A DNA stretch of 9,093 bases, from assembly GCA_023249955.1 (NCBI GenBank), contig JAHFBR010000039.1:1-9093 (forward strand). Reading direction: 5' to 3'. The stretch is from a bacterium (lineage in GTDB: Bacteria > Babelota > Babeliae > Babelales > RVW-14). The first letter of the stretch is position 1, and each line of letters begins with the position of its first letter. The notes beneath the pieces were generated by a model. It saw only the letters and a program-made list of their open reading frames with translations. It had not been told where the DNA came from and made no database searches. The position numbers and the translations under genes are program-made. Shown here one piece after another: positions 1-6,600 of this stretch.

Positions 1-671
1 GAACGAATATGTTCGTCATCGATGCACACAAATGCTTTGCCATAAAACGGCAAGCGGGCTAAAAAGTCTTTAAACGTGGCCTTGATGTCGTCGATATCTT
101 TGTAGGTATCAAGATGCTCTGCATCGATATTGGTCACCACCGCCATGGTCGGGGTCAGGTACAACAGTGACCGGTCGCTTTCATCAGCCTCGGCAATCAA
201 AATCTCACCGCCACCAATCTTGGCATTGTTGGCAATATTTTTCAGCACGCCGCCCACAATTACGGTTGGCTGACGTTCTGCCTCAATCATGATGTGCGAA
301 ATCAGTGATGTCGTCGTTGTTTTGCCATGCGCGCCCGAAACAGCAACGCTGTATTTGGTACGCATCAACTCTGCAAGCATGATCGCGCGCGGAATAACCG
401 GGATCCCTTTTTCAAGCGCTGCCTTGACTTCGACGTCATCGCTTTTGACCGCTGACGAATACACCAAAACATCGGCATCATGAAGGTGAGCAACATCGTG
501 CCCTTGATGGGTTATGCACCCAATGCTTTCAAGGTGCTGCAATGTCTTTGAGCCAACGCCCAGGTCACACCCAGAAACAGTGTAGCCACGCAGTTTTAAA
601 ATCTCGGCAATGCCGCTCATGCCAATGCCGCCGATGCCCATAAAGTGAACATGTTCTCGTTTTTTATACAT
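1..671 (-). CDS. murC: UDP-N-acetylmuramate--L-alanine ligase, N-terminal half (cut by window edge)
   Basis: MurC is the cytoplasmic ATP-dependent ligase that adds L-alanine to UDP-MurNAc, the first step in building the peptidoglycan stem peptide. I translated this open frame by hand; 223 codons are present and the gene runs off the left edge, so roughly half of a usual MurC (about 450-480 residues) is visible. The Rossmann-like UDP-binding motif GIGGIGMSG is at residues 12-20. The Mur-ligase P-loop SGAHGKTTTTS is at 112-122, EADESD is at 161-166, and the TNIDAEHLDTY block is at about 180-190. AHGKTTTT with TNI.AEH.DTY separates MurC from MurD, MurE and MurF. The ATG at 671 is the first start after an in-frame TGA just upstream; the ribosome site is weak (GAAAG). 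It begins 23 bases after the ATPase gene ends and may be co-transcribed with it. All motifs in the visible part are intact, so nothing suggests a pseudogene. Confidence 0.96.
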   Translation of the reverse strand, partial: MYKKREHVHFMGIGGIGMSGIAEILKLRGYTVSGCDLGVGSKTLQHLESIGCITHQGHDVAHLHDADVLVYSSAVKSDDVEVKAALEKGIPVIPRAIMLAELMRTKYSVAVSGAHGKTTTTSLISHIMIEAERQPTVIVGGVLKNIANNAKIGGGEILIAEADESDRSLLYLTPTMAVVTNIDAEHLDTYKDIDDIKATFKDFLARLPFYGKAFVCIDDEHIR

Positions 672-694
672 GATGTGCTTTCAAATCTATTAGC

Positions 695-2047
695 CTAAGG
701 TTTCACCAAATTTTCCAATGCCAGCCGCATATTTTCATTGGCATCAAGAAACACCTTAGCAACCGCATAAAGTGGATACGAATAAATTCGTTGATCAATA
801 GCATAGTTGTAAGCAGAAAATCTGATACCATACTTCGAATTGGGATGCGAATCCAAAAACATATGCATACTTCTGATACGTGCACTTGTTCCGGCCTTCA
901 CCTCAATGGGCACAACGTTTTCCTTGATCTGAACCAAATAATCAACTTCAGCACAACTGCCGCGACTATTTCTGCGCCAATAAAACAGCTCTTCTTTTGC
1001 AATTGGATCAGAATATGCCAAAATTTCTTGTCCAACAAAAGCCTCAACAATTTCACCCTTATTAATAAACGTGGCAATGGGATCGATAAACCAGGGAGCT
1101 ATATCAAGTCGTAACAACGCCTGACTCAAGCCAACGTCTAATAGCACAATTTTAAAATCATCCATATCTGCCTGCGCACCAATGGGAATGCCTTGGCCAG
1201 CACTTTGTGTTACCGGATAGACAATGCCAGCCTTTTCAAGTAGCTCCAGTGCAGGCTCAAGCTCTCTCTTTTGATATTCACCAACGCGGCTAAAAATAAA
1301 CTTTTTGCCTATCTGCTCAACGGCCTTCTGAAACAGCCGATAAAGATATTTGATCTGATGCCTTTTGGCGTATTTGCCAAAATCTTGCCGGTAGTTAAAT
1401 AACAAATCAGCATGAACAATTTTTGCCGCTCGCGAAGCTTTTTCTCGTATCCATTCATTCACGGCTTCAGGCATGCCACCGATGGCCACATACTCACCAA
1501 CCAGAGACACGAGCTTTTCGTGCAACGGGTCACTCATCGCCTCACCCGGCTGGCGCTCAATAATGGTTTTGGCCCACCCGACATTGCCGACAGCAACCAA
1601 AAACTCTAAGAACGAAAGTGGATACATGTAGAGCGAAGAGACGCGGCCGACAGGAATACCAACCTGTTCAATAGCAAAATCAAGCAGAGAACCGGCTGCA
1701 ATAACATGCAGATCCGGAATCTTTTCATAAAAGTAGCGCAACGCTGTTATAGCATTGGGCACGGCCTGAATTTCATCGAAAAAAAGGAGCGTCGAGCCTG
1801 GCGTAATTTTGACTTGTACCAACTCGGAAAGCTGCAAAAGCATACGATGGGGATCTAAATCTTTTTCAACAATTCTTCGTGCCGCATCATCATCTTCAAG
1901 ATTAAACTCAACAAAAACGGGAAATGTTGCGCCAAGCGCCCGCGCGGCATGGGTTTTGCCAACCTGCCGAGCACCTCGAAGCAAAAGTGGCTTTCGATTA
2001 ACCCTTGTCTTCCACTCAACCAGAAAGTGATCAATGATTCTCTTCAT
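695..2047 (-). CDS. AAA_14 / DUF4143 family ATPase with PD-(D/E)XK-like C-terminus
   Basis: This 450-residue protein has the standard layout of the widespread AAA_14 plus DUF4143 family. The N-terminal P-loop ATPase has Walker A GARQVGKT at residues 25-32, Walker B LLFFDEIQ at 87-94 (D91, E92) and a sensor-like AAGSLLDF at 117-124, followed by the family block VGRVSSLYMYPLSFLEFL at about 133-150. The middle part (about 215-310) resembles the DUF4143 winged-helix region. The C-terminus has EVDYL at 367-371 and IEVKAG at 381-386, so D369, E382 and K384 match a PD-(D/E)XK nuclease-like core. Length is normal and no frameshift is seen. The biochemical role of this family is poorly defined; DNA or RNA handling, mobile-element or defence links have been proposed, and none can be decided here. 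A ribosome site (GGAG at 2052-2055) lies 4 bases before the ATG, close but usable. It precedes murC by 23 bases, although no functional link to murein is known. Confidence 0.93.
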   Translation of the reverse strand: MKRIIDHFLVEWKTRVNRKPLLLRGARQVGKTHAARALGATFPVFVEFNLEDDDAARRIVEKDLDPHRMLLQLSELVQVKITPGSTLLFFDEIQAVPNAITALRYFYEKIPDLHVIAAGSLLDFAIEQVGIPVGRVSSLYMYPLSFLEFLVAVGNVGWAKTIIERQPGEAMSDPLHEKLVSLVGEYVAIGGMPEAVNEWIREKASRAAKIVHADLLFNYRQDFGKYAKRHQIKYLYRLFQKAVEQIGKKFIFSRVGEYQKRELEPALELLEKAGIVYPVTQSAGQGIPIGAQADMDDFKIVLLDVGLSQALLRLDIAPWFIDPIATFINKGEIVEAFVGQEILAYSDPIAKEELFYWRRNSRGSCAEVDYLVQIKENVVPIEVKAGTSARIRSMHMFLDSHPNSKYGIRFSAYNYAIDQRIYSYPLYAVAKVFLDANENMRLALENLVKP

Positions 2048-2051
2048 AGCA

Positions 2052-2125
2052 CTCCGCAGTAACGACTACCCATGAAAAATACCTACTCCAAAGCTCATAC
2101 TAGACGCCATATGCATAAAAATCAA
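2052..2125 (-). promoter_or_regulatory. Candidate sigma70-type promoter and ribosome site for the ATPase gene
   Basis: Read on the minus strand, TTGATT (2120-2125) and TAGTAT (2097-2102) are separated by exactly 17 bases. Each hexamer matches the sigma70 consensus at four of six positions. The implied start near 2090 leaves a leader of about 43 bases ending in the ribosome site GGAG (2052-2055), 4 bases before the ATG at 2047. This would let the ATPase gene, and possibly murC after it, be transcribed independently of the aminotransferase. It is a by-eye match in AT-rich DNA, so only moderately likely. Confidence 0.4.
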
Positions 2126-2197
2126 GGTCAATATCCATCCAAAATGTAGAAAAATCAAACACAAGGGGTGGTCGATCGGCTGGGACTTTCAATTTTT

Positions 2198-2308
2198 CAC
2201 ACGTTTGTATCCCTCGATACAGCCCTCCTGACGGAGTGCCACTCGGGACAAACGGACAACCCCGTTCGCGTCGAGTGTTTTACGAAGCAAAACGTATCGA
2301 GACGTGCG
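2198..2308. repeat. Compound palindromic (REPIN-like) intergenic element
   Basis: Two divergent copies of one unit face each other. CTCGATAC at 2213-2220 is matched by GTATCGAG at 2294-2301, CACTCG at 2240-2245 by CGAGTG at 2272-2277, and AACGG at 2251-2255 by CCGTT at 2262-2266 across a 6-base centre. Each arm also holds its own small hairpin: CTCC/GGAG (2225-2228 with 2233-2236) and GTTTT/AAAAC (2277-2281 with 2289-2293). An outer pairing CACACGT/ACGTGCG (2198-2204 with 2302-2308, one mismatch) extends it across a bulge. As RNA it would fold into a branched, cruciform-like structure. It sits just after the aminotransferase stop codon at 2315 and has no U-tract, so it is not a standard terminator, though it could protect the 3' end. 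Its GC-rich make-up and short TCGA/ACTCGGGA/AACGG pattern resemble interspersed palindromes seen in many bacterial genomes. Only one element is visible here, so repetition elsewhere is inferred. Confidence 0.7.
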
Positions 2309-2314
2309 AACATG

Positions 2315-3463
2315 TTACATAAAAAATTTAACTAACCGCGAAATGCCTTCATGCAAAACCTCAGAATCACGCGCAAAACACAAGCGCAAAAACGGCGCAC
2401 CGGATGGACCAAATGATGACCCCGGCACTAACGAAACTTTTGCGTTATTCAAAATGCTCATGCCCAGATCGGTCGCATCAGGTTGGTCAGTTTTCAAGAA
2501 GATAAAAAATCCACCGTCCGGTCGTGTTGTTTGGACAATTTTATTATCAATCAATGGTTGCAGTTGCATCATAGCCAGATCAAGATTTTGTCTGACGATC
2601 TGATGAAAATGATGCGTAAGCTCCGGATGCTCAAGCGCATAAATTGCCGCAAACTGTGCCGTGTTGTTCAGGCAGTTCAGCAACGCATCCTGCATGCCCA
2701 CCAACGCTTTAATAATACGCTGCGGCACCACCAGATACCCAATGCGCCAACCGCTCATGGCCATATTTTTGGAGAACGTATTTGCGCACACCAACCACTC
2801 GCTTTGGCTGACCATCGGCATGACCGATTGATAGTCCGGCGTAAAGGCGTAATCGCGATACGCTTCGTCCACAATCAGAACAATCTTGCGCTGTTCGCAC
2901 CAGGTCAGCAGTTCGCGAATGGTGCTCTGCGGAACAATAATGCCCAGCGGGTTCCACGGATTGGAAAAGATAATAATTTTTGTTTTTGGCGTTGTGGCCG
3001 CCTTAATTTTTTCGATATCAAATTCGTAGCCAAGGCTGCCATCGCTCTTTGGTTTCAGCACAGAAACAAACACCGGCACACTACGTGATGCTTGCGTCAA
3101 AATGCCGTACGCTGGATATGCCGGCTCGGGAACAATAACCTCATCGCCAGAATTGAGCAGCGAAAGATAGAGCAGTGAAAGCCCGCCAATACAGCCGTGC
3201 GTTGGAAGCACACTGTTCATCGCAATATCTGTTTTGAACTGCGTACTCAGCGTGGCCGCAAGTTTTTCGCGCAACAGCTTGATGCCCCAGCAACTTTCAT
3301 AATAATCGGTCACGTCAGACTTCATCAACGTCTGTACGTAATCTTTGATCTGCTGCGGAATGCCGCCAACACGGATCGCCCCCTGCGAAAGCGAAACAAA
3401 TTCGTTACTACTTTTTGCGATCTCTTCTATGCGTTTAATACCAGATAATGGAATTTCCAGCAT
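2315..3463 (-). CDS. Class I/II (fold-type I) PLP-dependent aminotransferase
   Basis: This 382-residue protein is a complete aspartate-aminotransferase-fold enzyme that moves an amino group between an amino acid and a 2-oxoacid using pyridoxal phosphate in the cytoplasm. The family landmarks are in order: YYESCWGIKLLRE at 54-66 (Y..G...LRE motif), the glycine turn THGCIGG at 88-94, EPAYPAY at 113-119, SNPWNPLG at 167-174 (N171 contacts PLP), DEAY at 199-202 (D199 pairs with the PLP ring nitrogen), and TFSKNMAMSGWRIGY at 229-243 with K232 as the Schiff-base lysine. R360 in PFLRLCFA is the expected substrate-carboxylate arginine. The usual NPTG threonine is leucine here. The substrate cannot be read from sequence; aspartate, alanine or aromatic transaminases are all possible. 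A good ribosome site AAGGA (3469-3473) lies 5 bases before the ATG. No convincing promoter pair was found upstream; TATAAC (3526-3531) and GATAAT (3495-3500) are possible -10 boxes. The gene stands alone between a terminator and a palindromic element. Confidence 0.94.
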   Translation of the reverse strand: MLEIPLSGIKRIEEIAKSSNEFVSLSQGAIRVGGIPQQIKDYVQTLMKSDVTDYYESCWGIKLLREKLAATLSTQFKTDIAMNSVLPTHGCIGGLSLLYLSLLNSGDEVIVPEPAYPAYGILTQASRSVPVFVSVLKPKSDGSLGYEFDIEKIKAATTPKTKIIIFSNPWNPLGIIVPQSTIRELLTWCEQRKIVLIVDEAYRDYAFTPDYQSVMPMVSQSEWLVCANTFSKNMAMSGWRIGYLVVPQRIIKALVGMQDALLNCLNNTAQFAAIYALEHPELTHHFHQIVRQNLDLAMMQLQPLIDNKIVQTTRPDGGFFIFLKTDQPDATDLGMSILNNAKVSLVPGSSFGPSGAPFLRLCFARDSEVLHEGISRLVKFFM

Positions 3464-3571
3464 CGGCGTCCTTAGGAATATTTAAAAAATTAAGATTATC
3501 TTTTGACTCAGCGTGAGATTCATGAGTTATACAATAATTTTGAAGAGTTGGATAGAAGAAAAGGGGTGAAT

Positions 3572-3620
3572 AAAAAGAAGGCCCTGCGCAACGTTACCGT
3601 CGCACAAAGCCTTCTTTTTT
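3572..3620 (-). terminator. Intrinsic terminator after the polyproline-ankyrin gene
   Basis: AAAAAGAAGGC (3572-3582) pairs perfectly with GCCTTCTTTTT (3609-3619), with a further T at 3620. Inside the loop, TGCG/CGCA (3585-3588 with 3601-3604) and ACG/CGT (3591-3593 with 3598-3600) close a second stem around TTAC. On the minus strand the hairpin ends in a U-run 14 bases after the stop codon of the long gene at 3634. A-runs on one side and T-runs on the other make it potentially bidirectional, although no plus-strand gene needs it. It separates the long gene from the aminotransferase. Confidence 0.88.
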
Positions 3621-3633
3621 GCTTACTGAGAAT

Positions 3634-6600
3634 CTATGGCTCTAATGCCTTAGCTATTTGATCTTGATCTGGAGGCATACCTACAGTACGAGTTGCCATA
3701 TAAAGCGCATGCGGAGTTCGTCCATCTCCATTCATCACCGCCTTGAGATCTTTTTTCCCTATCAGGAATGTTATAACCTGCAGACATGAGCCACGTTGTC
3801 CCATCCCAGCACCAGCCTCCACCGCTTTTTGCGCCAGCAGGTGCAAAGCAGAATTGCCATGATTATCTTGCTGATCTATCACATCGGCCTTTTTAGTAAT
3901 CATTGCCGCTACAACATCCTTAACCCATTCCACCATCGCAGCATACTTAGGTGCTCCTTGAGCAACAAAGATCCGCAGGAATGGCGTATAGCCTCCATTA
4001 TCCATCTCGTTCAACGACGCTCCACAATCAAGCAATGCCTGTATTACATTAATGCCTTGAGCGTGCTCAATAGCAACGTGCAATGGCGTATCATTGTCAC
4101 CATCTTTTGCGTTCAGCAAATCTTGATGCTGTGCACACAATTGACGAATCCCCTGCACAACATTGTCCGGATTGCGCAACTCTGTACAAAGCGCATGTAG
4201 AATATTGCCATTTTTGGAATCACGTAACAGTTGCACATTCTGCACCCCCGACCAATCATCTCCACGCTGAATTTTCATTACTAATTGAGCAATCCCACCG
4301 CGACCACCAACAGCCTTTTTCACTGCACCACCAACAACACCTGGCGCTTTTGCAACAGCTCCCTTTACGACTGGAACCTTCGCTGCAGCTTTCTTCGCAG
4401 CCGCGAGCAGGAGCGTGTAATCTGGCTGCAGATATTGCATCATCCCAGCTGGCGGGAAAAACATTTGCATGTAGATGAGTTTTTTTGGAGAAACAAGCGC
4501 TCGTCCCACAAGATTTCTGAGACTATTCGGCTTTCCTGCGTCGATCAATCGTTCGCGCAATGTAACACATGCGTCCGTTAATTCACGAGATACCTGATAT
4601 GCAGCTTGAGGAGCCTTTTGAGCTGCCTTCTTAAAGACACGCGATGTCGCGCGTCGTTCTTCTGCCCGCTTACTCAACTCCACTTCAAGGGCTTGCAATC
4701 TCCTCTCGCAATCGTTAAGTGCACCCGCTAATTCATCAAGCTTTTCTGTGACTTGAACAGGTGTAAACTCTGCATCTTTTCCAGCCTTGAATTTTACTCT
4801 TAATGCCTTAAATTCATCTAAGAGTGGTTTCACATAACGCAACACAAATGCCGTTAACACTCGTCGGTCTTTGGATTCAATAACTGCACTAAAAATACCA
4901 CCTTGTTCATAAGCCTTGGACGACAAAATTCCTTCCATTTCGTCAATTTTACTATTCACAAAAGCTGCCTCAAGGGCAACCAAGATGGTCCTAATTGACT
5001 CCTTAGTTTTATCATTAAAATTTTTGTTTACCAATGCAAACACATTACGTATAAAACGCGACGCGTTGCACTTGGTTGACAGTAGGGTAAAATAATCGGC
5101 ATTGTCTATAAGGTGTTGTTGGTAAGCATCTTTGTACTCAGACAGCTCTTGAATGATTGGAGCTGAGGATGGAAGAATCATCCCCGCCGACGCACCACCC
5201 GGTACTCCAGGAGGCGGTGGCGGCCCACCAAGAAGAGGGGGTGGCGGTGGCCCAGCTTGTGGTGGTGGTGGTGCTCCACCAGGAGGAGGCGGTGGTGGCG
5301 GCGGTCCACCCATACCACCGGCATCGGGCACAACCTCCCATCTTGAAGCAGGATAAAGCCGAGACAAATCGGGATGCTCCTGACCAATAACCCATTCAAA
5401 ATCTTTTTCTATCAAACCGGCTTCAGGATGCGCCTGCAAAATGAGTCCAACAAACAGTTGCATAAAGCCTTTAATATTCCATTGATCTTTATCAAGACAG
5501 AGGATCATTTGTTCAATACATCCCTGCCACGGCTTATACCATGCAAAAGACTTAACCATACGATTATACCAACCGACGTTTTTGAATGGCTTCAAGACTT
5601 CTACATTTGAAGTGCTCAGCGCACGCAGAATCATTGTGACGTTATTCACATAAGTATCTGTAGTGAAAAGAGTATCAACTTTTTTGAGGCACTCATTTGC
5701 AGATGATTGCACACTCTCGAGTAATTCAGCATACGGAACAAATGCCTGAAAAAATTTCTTTTTTTGCTCAGCATCAAGGCTAAGTGTATCTTGTCCATCT
5801 AAGCCTTTGCTCAGGGCAACCAGCGTCCTTGGGACTTTCACCAAAAACGCACATCTTGCGACGTCATTTGCGCCCCCCTCTCCTACAACCTCAAAAAATA
5901 CATGCGCTGCTTTATTTTTTATATCATGATCAGCTAGAGCAGCATCAATTTTTTGCATAACAAGATCAATGCCCAATGGCACAATTTGCTGTGCAGCAGC
6001 CTTTTTTGCAGCTTTCCCTGGAGCAGCAGGATGGGCGTTGTGAGGCAGCAAGCGCAAAACCACTGCTGCTTCGTAAGCCTGATCTTTTACTTCGTTTGCA
6101 CCACTCTTAGCAAGATTACAAATCTTATTTGGCGCATCTCCAGGCACATTTAAACCTTGCAAAAGTCCTTCAATGGCCTTCCGATCATATTGTTCAATAT
6201 CGTTCACCATCTTTTGCGCCAATTTAAACCGAAGCTCCAGAAGCCACGCCATAAGAGCAGTTATCTTCCGAAATTGCATAACATCTGGATCAACACGTAG
6301 CACATTCAATTCGTATAACACAGCATCAAAAGTCAAATCTTGCTCAGCAAAAATATCTGTCAGCTCTCCCCCTTCAAGACCAACATCTTCAGTCTCGGGC
6401 CACCCTCGGGATTCTACCAAATATTGCCCTACAAAACGTTCTAAAACATCGTCGATGTCATCAGGCGGTAAAGTAGTTGCATCACCCTGATTAGCCGGCA
6501 CCGCAGCACCTATTAAAGCCGCTTTCAGTTCTCCAACAAGCTCAACAAGCGGTTTTTCTTCCCTAATTGACGTGCCAAGAGTCTCAAAGGCGCTTATGAG

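Noticed and set aside
2304..3448. Several plus-strand open frames across the aminotransferase gene, including one of about 200 codons
   Set aside because: They lie opposite a full-length, motif-complete enzyme, have no family resemblance, and lack credible ribosome sites; they are shadows of the real gene.
3634..4300. Possible autotransporter barrel at the end of the large exported protein
   Set aside because: The C-terminus is ankyrin repeats ending in a charged IAKALEP tail, with no amphipathic strands or terminal aromatic.
4420..5304. Possible formin FH2 domain after the FH1-like polyproline tract
   Set aside because: The region after the tract is helical, but I could not find FH2 signature motifs or the expected length pattern. 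The polyproline tract alone is not enough to call a formin.
5138..5399. Overlapping frames over the polyproline-coding tract rich in Gly, His or Trp
   Set aside because: They come from reading the C/G-rich proline codons in other frames and have no independent support.
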